From: Strigamia acuminata
Lineage: Eukaryota; Arthropoda; Chilopoda; Geophilomorpha; Linotaeniidae
Reading direction: 5' to 3'
DNA length: 64,000 bases
NCBI GenBank assembly: GCA_949358305.1
Contig: OX442315.1
Span: 3,658,001-3,722,000, forward strand
Shown here one piece after another: positions 43,401 to 58,400 of this stretch. Both the position numbers and the translations under genes were made by a program. A model generated the notes under the pieces. It was not told the DNA's origin and did no database searches. It saw only the letters and a program-made list of their open reading frames with translations. Positions within the stretch are counted from its first letter, which is position 1, and the number at the start of each line of letters is the position of its first letter.

Positions 43401-46400
43401 AGCAAAGCAAATATGACAATCGATTTTCCAGCAAATCTAGAGAGCTGATACTAATTTCAACAATAAAACCTCAAAGTTAAACTGTGTACCCAAGAAATAA
43501 AAAAAAAATCAATATTGCATTCCAAGCATTTGACAGACATTCAACGCTAAAAGCCAATCTCAGGACAAATGGCAAAGCTTTATCAAACATTAATGTCAAT
43601 CAAAGGGTCCCAAGTGGAGTCAGGGATCCCAAATTCCAAAACTACCACGCAGCGAATTATTCTTCACATTTTGTTAGACAGTCAAAACACCGACTACTTT
43701 TTGCGAAGAGTTTTCCGCTACAACGCTCTCCCATAACAGCTTTAATAGAAAGCGGAAAATCCATCTGCCCATGAAATCTTACAATGCCATTACAAAACTT
43801 GAATTCTACAACCAATCCAATTGATTTCCAATATCCACCTCACCAAACAAATTTACCAGTCTGGTTCACAGTAAATAATTCCCAAACTGTTTTAGATTTT
43901 GATTTACTGTAGCAAAATAATTATCGGGGTAGTATTTTGGGGGAAATCCAATTATGACATCCAACTTGACCTCAGAGGTCATCTTCAAGGTCATCCATAT
44001 TGTAACTCGAGAACCGTGACAGATAGTGAGAAAAAGTGAATTAGAAAGTTGTAAAGCACAATCCAATTAGTCTAAAAATGTTTTTTTTTTTTAATTATCT
44101 CTTTCTGAAAAGTTTTGAGAAAAAAGGTTTAAAACGTTGTCATTAAACTCCTTTGCTCACTCACTGACTGGTTTATTTTATTCACTAAGTTAGCACATAC
44201 AACCCAATTGGAGCAAAAGTGGCCTCATGAGGATTGTGAGTGGTGAACTAACTCCTAGTGGGACTTGAAAGCCAAGAAGAAGAAAAAGGTTACAACAGAG
44301 AAAGAAGAGTAAGTGAACTACACCGAATAAACTCTTTAATCAAGTTAAAGATAAACAGCAATTGTGGTTAGAAACCCCCACCCCTTTGATAGTATAAAAT
44401 ATCATTCCTACTTTGATTGGTTGGATTTGGATAGCTAATTAACGTTTGCGTCATGTTCTTGTGGGATGCCGTATTTCTTCACATAATGGCTGCCCCTTTT
44501 ACTTAAAATTGCCGATCTCGGTCGCAACTACTACTCGATGGTGACTCATCAGGAAAAGGGGCGGATTAAGGCCTTTGGCGTCCCTGGACGCACATTTACA
44601 AGAATTTACAGGACTGGGATGACTAATGCACCTATAAACTCTTTCCACATTCAAGAGGAGCCCTGGAAGCTTGGCTCCCATTGGCCAAGTCTGATTACTC
44701 AAAACTGCAGTTGAACTACTGCTACGAAGGATCGATCCCTATGATTTTTAGTCTTTTCCAGAATAATATAAATAATAATAATAATAATAATTATAATAAT
44801 AATAGAAATAAAATATGTTTTCTATTTTTGAAATAAAGTTTTATGTTGTTTTTAATTAGAATGCAATTTCTAAACAATAGGAAATCGATTGCAATGTCTG
44901 TACTTCTATTTATATCTGTACGTCTGTATAATGCATTTCTGGTGTTTTGGTTCCTTTTTCTGTATCAATACACAAGTGAAATGGTTCTGCCAATGGGAGC
45001 CAAGCTTCCAGGGCTCCTCTTGAATGTGAAAAGAGTATAGTTCACCAATTCCTGCTTTAACTCCAAGTTGAAGTAAGCGATGCAACGCAAAGAAAGGTCT
45101 TGCGGCCAACCGATCACGATCGACTCCAACTCTCGTCGATCCACGTCTGGTTGGCGAGACTTTGCCACATGCAAACAGGCCGCTATTTTCGGATTCTGGT
45201 TGATTTGTGTCACCTTGATCCAATGTGTAAATCCCGTGTGAGGGTCTCTCCCACCAGGGGGAGTTGTTTCGTAATCTCGAGGAGTAAAACGTGATTTTGG
45301 GACTTCTGGTTCCACCAGCAACACGTGCAGGTCGTGCGATACGAGCAGGGCCATCTTTACACTTTTCAGCGCCCTGGGCTAATAAAACTCAGACGCCCTT
45401 TGCCCAGCACTTTTCTGTGCCCGGCGCCCTTCTGTGCCCATCGAGCCCCCTTGTCCGGCACCCCCCTGTGCCCGGCGCCCCTGAGCTGCAGCCCAGTTAG
45501 CCCAATGGTAAAGGTGGGCCTGGATACGAGTACTTACGAATAAATGACTTAAATCTCCAATAATGGAAGCAAATTCCATCCAACGAAATACAACACAAAC
45601 ACTATTTTTGCAACCTTTAGCGACTCCATTCTTAGTATTGCAAGCAAACTTCTGAGTGATTGATAACACAAGTCGTCACCGGCATCGACTGACCTACGTT
45701 CTACCATTAATTCTATAACATTGCCCGACTGATCGATAATATCGTTCACCTCTTCGAAAGTCCTGTCTACCAACGACTGGCCATCCCAAGCTAAAATGCC
45801 ATCTCCTGCTTCAATTCCAATCTTTTCTGCAGGACCCCCTGGCATCGTTTCCGCCACGTATGTAAACAGATGTCCATTGCTGGCGGTTTTTCCTCCAATA
45901 ATCCGCATTCCCAAACCACAAGCTAAACAACAAAACAAAAAATAAAGTAAATACTAATTATGTTTTCACAAAGTCAATAATCCATCCCCCAAAAGAGCAA
46001 ACAGTAATGTTCTGCAGGCAAGCCCCAATTTTAGCTTCCTTCTAGTCTTCAGACTCTTCACCTGCTTTAATCCTAAATTGAAGTTTAATATAAATAGCTT
46101 TAATGTCATGTTATGTCATGTTATTAATTTAGTGCAGCAGCTGCACCAAGCCACAGATTTATATAAGCTTATAAGCTGGATGAAATAAATGGTTAATTGG
46201 GGATTAGACTGCAGCATATAATTACCATATGTTCTGTATTGAGATGAGGGATGAGAAGTTGAGACAAGGACTGTATATACAAGATGTTTATTTTAGAGTG
46301 AAAAGGTTGGATAAATTTAAACCATAAAATCTATCTGAGTGTGGCAATAGATAAGTTTCTGTTTGTATAAGCCAGGTGTATCTAACCTATTGGCATAGAG

Positions 46401-49400
46401 TAAGAATAATAAGAGCTGGCACTCTCTGTCGGTGCCTTTGTTGGGTCATATCAATGGTGGCGCCCACGCGTGGTGAGTTGCGAAACGGTGTTACTTAGGT
46501 ATCAATGTATTGGAGCTGATATGACAGATTAAATATCAATAACAGAAACATTTGATTCATCAATTTTAATCATTTATGAGTTAAGTTATTTAATTTTTTG
46601 CTTTATATTTCTAATTGTTTTGTACTATTTGTTTTTTTTTTCTGTACAGATTTTTTGCAAATACTAATTACTACCAGTGGTGTTTCCATGGTTACTAAGT
46701 GCATTTCTTCAAATTTGTTGGATGTGGGTATTTGCTTTCTATTCTACTGAGCATGCTCAGACCCAAACTGAGAGGCAATTTCTCTTGTTTTTTTTATTAA
46801 GTTCAAGTGTATAAATCAAAGTGTTGAAACCTCATGTGTTTTCTTTTTTCCACCTTCCTCTGCAAACAAAAGATTAGGTTGATCCAGGTGTTCCTTTCAT
46901 CTGAACTCAGCATTTTTTAGAAGAAATTACTTTTATTCATTTTGAAAGAAATGAAGTTTCTACATTTAAAATAGAATGTGGAAACAGTAGCTGCATTCAA
47001 AAAGTGGCGTTTTAAGTGTTTTAGGTGTTTGTGTTTGTGTTTTGTGATGTCACTTCCTCAAATGTTTGTGTTTCTGGCCCGAAAACATGCCGAAATACAA
47101 ACACTTCAAATGTAGCGTTTCAGTTAAGTGTTTATAGAGTATTGCGTGTGCGTTCGATGGCATTTGAAAAACAGAAGAACTTTAATAAACACAAATTCAA
47201 AACACTTCAATTAATCTGCACTCAAAGGCTGTGTTTTACATCTGTTTATAAGGTGCGGCACAAAAAATTATGAACACATGAGATTTGTACGTTTTGAAAT
47301 GATCTCGTCATTTTATGGTTTTCTAACCTATTTCAATGGTTTTTTTACATCAAAATAACCAAGAAACCATGTTTTTGAACATGGGAACTTTTAATTTTCG
47401 TCGCAATTAACTAAAATGAAAAACTACCTAGGTTCAAAAAATTATGACAATGTAGGTAATGATTTAGTACTATTTAATACCAAATAAAGTTGCCCTACTT
47501 TAGGATAACTATGTTCACCCTGTCTGACATGGAATTAATTAGTGATTTTAATGTGGAAATGGGGATTTCATCCCATGCTGCCAAAATTGATACACTAGTA
47601 GCTGAAAAAGTCTCTCTCAGTGTAATTGCAAGTCGGTTGAACAGAGAAAAATCTACCATATCACAATACATCAATGGCAAAAGTAGTTTGACTTAGAGAA
47701 AGAAGTGTGTGAGAAAAAGCAAGCTGAAACAACATGATCTGCGACGGATTTTCCATTTGGCTGTAAATAAAAATCAGTCTGCTCGAAAAATTGCTAATGA
47801 CTTGAGTGTAAATGTATAAAATACCACATTTACTCAAATTTTGAAAAAGAATGACAATAGTAAGTAGATGAAAAAGAAGGCAAAACCATTCCTCAAAAAG
47901 AAGCACAAAGAAGACAGATTAAATTGGGTCAAAAAATATCAAACCTGGGAATGGAGAAAAATAATTTTCTGTGATGAAAAAAGTTCAACCTTAATGGCCC
48001 AGATGGCAATAAATACTATTGGCATAATTTAAATAAAGAAGAGGAATATTTTTCAAAAGTGGAGAAATTGTGAGGATATGGAGTGGTTTTAAGTTTAAGA
48101 AAAAAACATCTTTCGGCTTAATTTCTGAAAGGATGTATGCAAATGCATATCAGGACATGCAAAAGAAACATTTACGTCCCTACAAAACTAGACTCGAAGG
48201 CAGAAAAGCCACCTTTCAGCAACACAATGCCCCAGTCCAAAAAGCTGCGGCTACTTTTCCACATTAAAATCACTAATTAATTCCATTTCAGACAGGGTGT
48301 ACATAGTTATCCTAAAGTAGGGTAACTTTATTTGGTATTAAATGGTACTAAATCATTGCCTACATTGTCATAAATCATTGTTAACCTACTGTTCATAATT
48401 TTTTGAACCTAGGTATTTTTTCATTTTAGTTGATTGCGACAAAAATTAAAAGTTCCTATGTTCAAAAACATGGTTTTTTGGTTATTTTGATGTAAAAAAA
48501 CGATTGAAATAGGTTAGAAAACCATAAAATGACGAGATCATTTCAAAACGTACAAATCCCATGTGTACATAATTTTTTGTGCCGCATCTTATTTCATGAT
48601 GTCACTTCCACTAGTTCTTGTGTTTATATGCCTTAAAACACATAAAAACACAAAAACTCCAAATACCTTGTAATGTTTTAGGCAGCCATTTTGTCCTCTA
48701 TCTAATTTCAAACAGGTATTTGACATGTCTGTTAACAATTTATTAACTGCAGAGTATATTAACTTTTGTTGCGATTTTTTAAGGAGAATAATACTTTCTA
48801 CATAACATTTAAACATAAAACTGAGATGTCATTTATTTAAATAGTTACCGCACCAAATCTATGAAGAATTTGCCTTTTACCGATAGGTCCATCCATGTGG
48901 GTAACCATGTGGGTAACCATTTTGGAAAAGTAACCATTTTGAAAAGGTCACAATAGCAAACTTCGAAACACAAGAAAACATCAACCACTCAAAAAGTTTG
49001 CTTCAAAACACATTTCAAAACACAATTCTAAAACATAAAAACTTAAAACACGACTTTTTGAATGAATCCAACTAGTAACTCTTCAACTTACGAACACTCG
49101 AGTTACAAACTTTCAGACGTACGAACTTCAAATTTGTGGCAACTGGCAATACATAAGTTAGTTTAAGTATCTGGCACTAAGCTGAGTGCAAAACCCATGC
49201 TCTTATTGTTGTTAAATGTTATTTAATCTAAACCTTGATTAATTTATAATTTAAAAATGTAAAGAATTAAAATAAAAAATGTTTCTTTAATCAGGGTGAA
49301 AAATATTTCCACACTGTACACCTTTCACACCTTTCCTCCCATCCTGAGGGATGATAAAACATCATGTGAACACAGTGGGCAGAATATGCAATGTGAACTT

Positions 49401-52400
49401 TCTATTTAGAATGTACAATAAACAGACTTACTTCTATGTACATCTTCAACACCACGATGAAGAATTACTGTTCGAATCTGGGCCCGGTTGTCCACATTAT
49501 CAACATCATGAACCACAATTTGGATTTGGTCGTAGTCGCCGGATTGTCTGGGAATGTCGTAAACTCCGGCAGGGGCTTTGGCACGCAGTGCATCCAATCT
49601 TATTGTCAAAATTTCAGAAAAAGATTCAAATAATTGTCAATGCATTTACCAGGCAATCTTACATGCTACTACTTCCTTGCAACTGTGCATCGTTGTCCAC
49701 TTCCGGCCAACTCCGTCTCGGCTTCCTTAGTTCCATTATCTCCATATCAATCTCTTCATGCATCGCTTCACAGTCGGAGTAGACGTTTCTTGGATCACCA
49801 CGCGACATTCTTCGAGCCATAGTTATGCGGCCTGCATATTCCGGCGAAGGACTACTGTCTCCGGGACCTCCGACATCGCTGTTGTGAATCAGAATGGTTG
49901 GAGTTGGTTTGTGTATAGATCTTTGCCTGCAATGCAATGTTCTATTATGCAGCTTCAAACTCAAACAAAAGTTTATTTAACTTGACATGAATGTTTGTCT
50001 GTGCGTCTTTGTTTGTTTCAACTTCCTGTGCACAGTAGCACAGATTGTCAAGTTCAGTAGCGCCTGGCGACAGGGGGCTCCTCAGCCAGGAGTGACTAAT
50101 GCTGTTTCTGGGTTTTTTGCATGTTCTTGGGTTTAATTCTTAAGGGGGGGCCAGTGCCCCCTTGACCCCCTCCCCCTGCAAACCTCACCTTAACTGTTTT
50201 TTTTACTGTAATGGAAAATTGGGCACTTATTTAGGGATGTACTTCATTTTAGCAATTTCATTTTAGCGAACATGTCATTTTAAGCAACACAAAAATCGCT
50301 AAAATGACATGTTCGCTAAAGTGAAGGTCGCTAAAACGGCACTAACACTAATATTAACCTAACCATATAGTTTAGGTTTAATTCGTAAGAAGAGCTAACA
50401 ATGGGGGGCTGCACCCCCCCCCCCCCCTTGACCCTCCGCGAACCTAACCTTACTGGTTTTTTGATGCAAACCACTTTTTTGAGCCGGCTTGTCGCGGTAA
50501 ATCGTGACGCATCGCTAAACCGTAGCAATCGCTAAAATGTCGCGTCGCTAAAACGTGTCGATCACTACTGGAAAATTACCTTATTGTCGCTAAAACGTGA
50601 TCGCTAAAATGGGACTTTTTTTGTAAAAATCGATAAAATGAGCGTCACTAAAATGACTACAGAGTATAAACGCTTATTTAGTCGCGATATGGTTAGTATG
50701 CATTAGTCATTCCTGGTTTGTGTCTGTAATTTCATTGGTCTGGAGCCTCCTGTTTAATCCTGTTTAAAATAAAATTCCCTATCGGCAATTTAACAAGCAA
50801 TATAAAAGCCTTTTTCGAAAAAACTTAGTTTTTTTTATATATTCACCCGTTTCAAAAATACTCTCGATCAATACTAAAACAGTACATACAAAACAATTTT
50901 AATCCCTCACATCTTATGGCTTCTTTAGTCAACAAAAGATAAAAAAAAATTATGTGACATGTTCTTTTCTTTTCAAAAAATATATTTTTTTTAAACTTTG
51001 GAAATCTCTATGGAGGCCGCTGTCAAAAAGACCACTTTCCGGCACCGCTAGTTGTCATCATAGATAGGTTTCACTGGCCACGTGCAGGAAAAAGTCTTGA
51101 AGTCAATAAACCATGGCTTTGATAATGGTTCACAAAGGTGGAAATGAAAATGTTAGCAACAATTTATAACTATATTTTTTCCAGCTAAAAAATTGTTCTT
51201 TAGAAAAACTACACAGTCATTTCCAACTTCTCCAAATAAGTTTAATTTTGCCCTGGACATGTGTACAATTTTGGCTTCCATCCCCTTTAGTCTGTCATTG
51301 TTATTGAGAAAAATTGAAACATAAATTCTTCACCGTTGCAAATGGATTTGCTCATCCAAGAAAACGTGTGACATTTCATACCTCATTCAAACTTCATCTT
51401 TGTTTGCAGTACTGAAGAATTGCCAACTTGTTTTAATCATTTCCTGCAGCCCTAAATAACACCAAAAGGCTTTAATTTCATTTTTAAATTGGCACCTGGT
51501 GGCTCTTGTCCACATTTTGCATTAGACTGGCAAAATAGTGAACAGCATGAGTGCCCATAGAGTTCCATAATGTAATTTCACATAAATTGTATCAATCTAT
51601 TCAATCTAATCAGAGTAACGAATGAATGAATAAATGAATGAATGAATCAATGTGGTTATCGGACAAACAAAATAGAGCACATTCATTGGCAGTAGCTTGG
51701 AACGGTCTGGCATTCTGCCAAGGCCGGCGCTCCAGGTTTATCAGCACTCTGTGTCATCTTTTTGTGCGCTTCACTGCACATTGCTTTGAATATACAAAAA
51801 GTATAATCAATCCTCTTTTAGACCTGTCGGTGAATTTGAGGAGCATTAATGCAGTCCCTAACCCATGTACTTAAAAATTACATTAAAATAACATTGCAAT
51901 ACTGTTACATTGCAACGTACAGGGTGTTCACAAAGTCTTTAGTCAATGGCAGTATGATGACGTCACAGCCAAGGCTAATGGGTATAAACAAGGGGTCGGC
52001 AACCTTTTGAGATGGAAGAGCCAAAAGTTACAATTTACAAAATTTCCCAGTTGTTAAAGAGCCACTACAATATTAAATTAGGTTCCATATAGCCGCATCT
52101 TGACATCGAAAGAGCCGCAGGTTGCCGACCCCTGGTATAAACGAACACAAAGAGCATAGAATTCGCGTTATAATGTACAGTCGTGTTAAAAAAAACTGGA
52201 CCCTCACTCTAGGCTGGCAATTGAAATTGTGAGTAATTTCGTGTTTTGCCACTAGGTTAAACACCAGACATCAACAGGTGATAATACTTGTATACCCTTG
52301 TTATACTATGCCCTTGTCTGCATTTGTGCGATCGAATGCGGCTGGTGTTTGGCAGATTCCCCGTTCTTAAATAAAGTTTAATAATAATAATATATGTAAA

Positions 52401-55400
52401 CCTACACCTTTGCAAGTCATAACTGCGCATGCTCAAGATAATCAAAAACTGGATAATAGAAGATAACAAGAAGGCCTGAGAATCGGGCCACCTCAGATTC
52501 TTACGGAGAACTATGTAAATTGTTGATTCTTGTGGAGTATCCATTTTTGTAAACTTTTCCTTTTTAATTATTTTTATTTCTTAATTAATCTCCACAACAA
52601 GAAACATAACATTAATAAAACCTTTATTAATAACTTATTAATGTGCAAAATTAATTATTTTGTTACCACCTCATGTTCGCGTGTAAACAAAATTCAAAAT
52701 TAAGTAAACCCTTTGTGAACACCCAGTATTTTGAAATGCATAGGTTTTGCAAGAATGCATTTTGCATGCAATTGGTTTGCAAAAGATAATACATATTACC
52801 TATATTCTGCCGTCTTACTTCATAAATGACAGTTTTGGAAATTTTTAAAATTTTTTAACCCTCGGTGGCAGAAGGGTAAAATGTACCCGCTTTGGTATAA
52901 GAGACAATTTTAAGTCGATTAGTTAAAGCGCCATTCAGTTTGTTTTAGTTCACTACTAATTTGATAGAGGGCACAAAAATAAATAAGTTTGAACCATCTG
53001 GTGGTAAAAGCCAAAAGCTGTCAGCTGAAACGCTTTTTACTATTGCAGCAAAGCCAGCTTAAAAGATATACTGGAGCTTTAAGGGGCAGACAAATTCAAT
53101 TTAGACGAATTAAATACATAAATAACAAATTGACCTCCGCACTACGGTCTTTGACTGTGGTGCCTCGAAGTGTCGCTTCCACTGCCGCCACCTTCATAAG
53201 CGTATAAGCAAACACCTATTTGACCAACAAGCCTGAAGCCTGCTCTTTCATAAACCTGTATCTTACTCCACTGGAGTGTGTAGTCAAAAGTTTGGGTCAA
53301 TGTGGTACACATGGTTCCGCTCACCACACGAAAACTTTCTGGCGACTGAAGTTCTATTCTTTCCGACTGTGATGGTACACGAAAAAATTCTATTCTTTCC
53401 GTGCTCAAACAAATTCTGAGTACCCAGAATGCATTGTGGTAATGCGATCGATCGTGACAGGTCGTACACAAGATGGAGGTGGATACTGAATACAAAGACA
53501 GATATTACTAAAAATGTTTGATTAATTTATTTTATTATTTATTATTAATTATTAATTTAAAAATACAGTAATCCATTTATTTTGCACAATCAAACTACAA
53601 TATTTTTTAAAAGTGGTCGCCATTTGTAGTTACAACATGTGCACGGATTGTGTGTACCAAAAATTTTCCGCGCACGGAATGACACAACCAAACACATTTC
53701 GTTTGCAGCGTGACAACCTGAAATTTCAGACTCTGAAACAATTTAAATTTTTCCGTGCACCATCGGGGCTGGAAACAATTCGTTTCCACTTGCAAGGGTG
53801 ATTCAGAGTATAAACAATATTTTTATGAGTACCACCTTTGGCAGGAAACTTAAGACTTTGATTCCTGTTACCATTCCACGGACGGAATGGTGTTATGAGT
53901 ACTAGCCTTTAAACGCGTATAGCCTTTATGCCACCGAGGGTTAATTATTTCTTTTGCATTATTTGCCTAAAAGTTGCATTATTGCATCGATAACTCTAAA
54001 TATTCTCCAAACTGGTAATCAATTTAACACACAAAACATGTTGCACAATGCAAATGAACATGTTTCAATATAAAATATTGCTGCAAACAAGCCATTATTT
54101 TCCAGTGAACCAGGAGACTAAGTTTCATGCTTCAATGTTTCACTTGATCAGTTAACTGCAATGTAAAATTTATAACTTGTGTGTTTAATCTGTGGCTTGG
54201 GAATGCAACTTTGGGATGAGCAGAAAGGTCAAACTAGGAAACATTTGTTGATTTATTTAGAAGATAAATTTAATTTGCAAATTTAAAAGCAAAAATTGGT
54301 TCATTTATAAATCTATTACAAGTCATATAAATCTAAACATAATTGTATCAGTCTGTTTGAGATTTTTTTAAGCCAATAAGAAGTAGACCAAAGAAAGTCA
54401 TTATAAATTTATTCCATTGGAATTCTTCAATCTCATGAATCCAATTAAAATCATAGAATTTTATCAAAAATTTCTAATCATTTTTTTTATATATTGATTC
54501 CATCACATTTGCAATAATTTGATATTATTTCTAATTATTTATCATATTTTTAATGATTTTATCAAATTTCTAATAATTTCTTACCATTTTAATTAATTTA
54601 TCAATTAATTCATGATTAAATTAATTTAAAACTTCTAAATCAATTTAAATGTTATAAATTTTGTCTATTGATAAAAAAAATATTAGAAAATTGGTTTAAT
54701 GTTTTTAGTGCTGCTTCTTATTTTTCAATTCTAGGTAAAATGCATAAATTCTTAAATACAATAGTTGAAAAGTGTTATAGTGCTAACTGCAAGAAAAAAA
54801 CACATTAAAAGTTAAAACCATAAATTTCTAATCTTATCAAACTGTAAAATCCACTCAACGAAATCCTACATTTTTCACACAAAAGTGAAATATAGATTTT
54901 GAAATAAGACTCCAAAACAAACAAAATGCCAATGCAGGAAAAAAAGAAAGAAAAATGCTGAATTGCCATTATTCTTTACCATAAAAAACAAGTTTTTGAA
55001 GAGTTGGTTTTCCGACATTGCTAAAAAGAATTCCCATTAACGCTGTGCTAACAAGTAAGCTATAAATGCCATTCTACTAAACAAAAGATGCTCTACATTG
55101 TTTTTCTGTCAGGTGTTTTTGTTTTTCAATTTTTTTTTATCATCACAAAAAAAAAACACAAACACCGAAAACACTTGTAACACGACTTTTTCAATGCAGC
55201 TCGTTTGAATTATGATGTCATTTATGAGATTTGAATTTATTACGTAGAAAACTATTAAAACATCCATCCACTACTTCGACAAGTACGATATTCAAAATGT
55301 CAGCCGCTTAATTAAAAATGAAAATAGGATAAACAAAGCTCTTGGAAGAAAATCAATATAATCTGTTCAATCAATTTGATATTAAAGCCACCCAATGCAT

Positions 55401-58400
55401 TCTTTCGGCTTTTGCAAAACAACCGCAAAATCAAGCAAGCCCATTCAAACTCTCCTTTCTTTTCACATCTGTTACTAAATACCATAACCCTTATGCTGGG
55501 TGCCCACTTGACTGAAACAGAACAGAAAGTTCCGTTTTCTCCCAAGTTTTCAATTTGCTATGATATCATTTCCCGTGTACCCGTCCCAACGGCGAATCGC
55601 CTTAGGGTAAATTTTGCAGATTCGCCTTTGGAAACCTATTTTGACGTTTCCAACGACAAACCTAGGAAAATTCGCCATTGGAAACGCTTCTGGACTGCAA
55701 AAATGTTAAATGTGTGACATTCGAATTTTACCCACTCCCTTGTGTTTCCACTTACCTTGTGTGGTAGAAATTCGGAAGCTGGGGCTGCGAATCTCTCCTT
55801 GGCGGAATTGGTGGTGGTCCTGTTATCTCCGGCCCATTATCACTCAACTCCGAGCTTCCAGAACTATGGTGCCAGCCGGCCCTCTCTTTCGAAACCTGCC
55901 GCGACATCCTCTTCCCCGTTTCTTGGGGAACCATTGCTTCTCTCCAAGTTTGTCTCACAGGTCTTGCATCCAGGCCATAATTACTGCTCCTCTGCCGCTG
56001 AACCCTAGCCTTCTTCTTTATCTTCCTACTCTTCCGTCTCCCGCTGTCCTCATAGTAATCTTCAGCACCTGAGCTCTCGGAAGCCGAAGATCCCCTAGGT
56101 GGAGAATGCAATTGAGAATCTTGAAGGCTATCGCTTAACGCATGGCTCATCATTGGTAACCTTGCGTCTGATCTTGACGGTCCTACATCCGATGACCTAC
56201 GTTCTTTATCTCTCGAAGGAGCGGCCAGTCCTTCAGAGAGCCTTCTTTCCTTCTGGTCTTTCGGAGGACAAAGGCCAGAATCCAGAGACCATTTATTCCT
56301 TCCTAAATCTAACTGCCGCTTCCCTTCTTTTCTTCCAGCATCTGGGTTTCTCTTCTCCATGGGGGGCATCTGCTTCTTGCTCACCTCCATTGGCTTTTTG
56401 ATCCATCCGGCTTCAGACATCCTTCTTCCCGCAATATTAGCCGCGGTACGCTCCCTCCAGATTGACGCGCCAGCATCGCTCAATCGTCGATCCATTGGTA
56501 TCTTTCCGGTCCAAGTGGCTAAGAATTCCGACAACCGTCGTTCCTGGTCTGCCTGGGGTACTAACCGACCCCGGTCAGGCCCTGTGTCCGACAAACGTCG
56601 CGGTTGTTCCAGAACCGGGTTTCGCTGAGGCCCGGTATCCGATAAGCGTCTGGTGGTAAAAAACTCCGGTTCCGGGACAATTAAGAAATCTTGTACGGTG
56701 TCTTCTTCCTGGGTGGAGGTCCGGGACCCAAATCCACTTCGACTATCCGGACGCACGGAGGCTCGACGCTGTTCTTTAGGCTGTTCCACTTCTTCTTCTT
56801 GAGATGGAGTCCGGTCTTGCGGAAGATACTTGTAAACTTTTGGCTCATGGATCACAATAACTTGCTCTGATTCCACTTGCTTGGAAAATCTTTGATCCCA
56901 AGATCCCTTCCGGGGAAGACTTTGAACTAAACTAAGTCGTTGCATCGGAACATCGAGTACCGGGGGGTCCAACTGAAACCGAAACAGGAATTTCCAGTAA
57001 ATGTTCCCTAAACGTCGTCGGATCAAGACAGCAGCGGATCAAGAGCATTTGAGGCAATGTGTTAGGGCAGGTTGCACAGTGCCCTGTCATACTCATAAAT
57101 GTTATGCCATCATTGTGACAAGGCCTTACAGCTAAAATGAATATTTATGACATAAAAATTGACGTTAAAAAAAATATTTCAGCCATTAATAATTTAAATG
57201 CTGCCAATCAAAACAATTTGAAATTTTCTGCCATGCAACCAGTATTATTGGAATTTTAAGCTGTTTGTAACAAATCAATGATGCTCTTCTACTGTCAAAT
57301 TTGAATTTTGAATCTTTAAAATTTGATTAATTTTCCAAGCACTGTCAAATTACACATCCAATGCAACAACTTGCTCGCCAACTGCATTCAGAGTTGAACC
57401 TGCTACTGTTTTTGCGGCTTGCGGTTAATCGTGTTGCGGTTTTTTATAAAAACTGCAGTGCGATTTTGGATATAATAAAATTGCGGTGCGATATATCGCA
57501 CTCGTGAACAATCAACCCTATTGTATGACATCATTTAAATGTCAATTTGTAGCGCTATTTACAAATTATGCAGCTCAACATTGCTGCAGATCTGTGAAAG
57601 CCGTGGCAGTGATAACACCCATAGCAGGGTTGTTTGCGCCAGTGTAAACTGATCAAAGCAAATTTAGCTGCCGCTAGGGCTATTAATATGCTAATTTTCA
57701 AAGAACACCAAGAGTTCGAAGTGTTTGTTTAAAATATAAAAACACAAACACAAACACATAAAACACTTAAAACACAACTTTTTGAATAGCTGCCAGCTAT
57801 TAGAGTCTTTGAAACTGCTTGATGCCGTCAAACAAACAGTTTTTCAAAAAAGCATCCATTACATCACCTTCCCTCCCCCCCTAAAAAAAACTGCACATTA
57901 AGGCAGTGTTGTATCTCGTTCATCAAATCGCGAACTAGTTCAAGTTCGCGTTCATCACCGTGTGAACTAGTTCACATTTGCGTTCAGTTCACTTTTTTTC
58001 AAAGTGAACTAAGTTCTAGTTTGCGAACTTGAACCAATAGTTCAGTTCACTTTTCAAATTTTTTTTAAAAAATTGAAACGTTTTTGCCGTTTTCGTTGTA
58101 AAAAGTGATCAAATTGAATGTCTTGATGATGAAAACGTCATCAATACGCTTAAAATCAATGCAAAAAGTTACGTTTTTGCGACGTTTTCATCAACAAACA
58201 TGGTGAACGCAAACTTCGTTCTAGTTCATTGTTAAAAGTGAACTAAGTTCGCTTTTTCCGTTCACTTGTAAAAGTGAACTAGTTCGCGTTCTTAGTTCGC
58301 AAACTAACTAATTAAGGTAATGTTTACACTGATGTAACTAAAAGTGCATTTGTCAGCAATTGCTGCAGTGCAAAAATCCAAAATTGCGCTATTTTTTACT

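Noticed and set aside
43484-43774. Plus-strand 96-codon frame in a RIM intron
   Set aside because: No motif; the A-rich start looks like chance or an old insertion.
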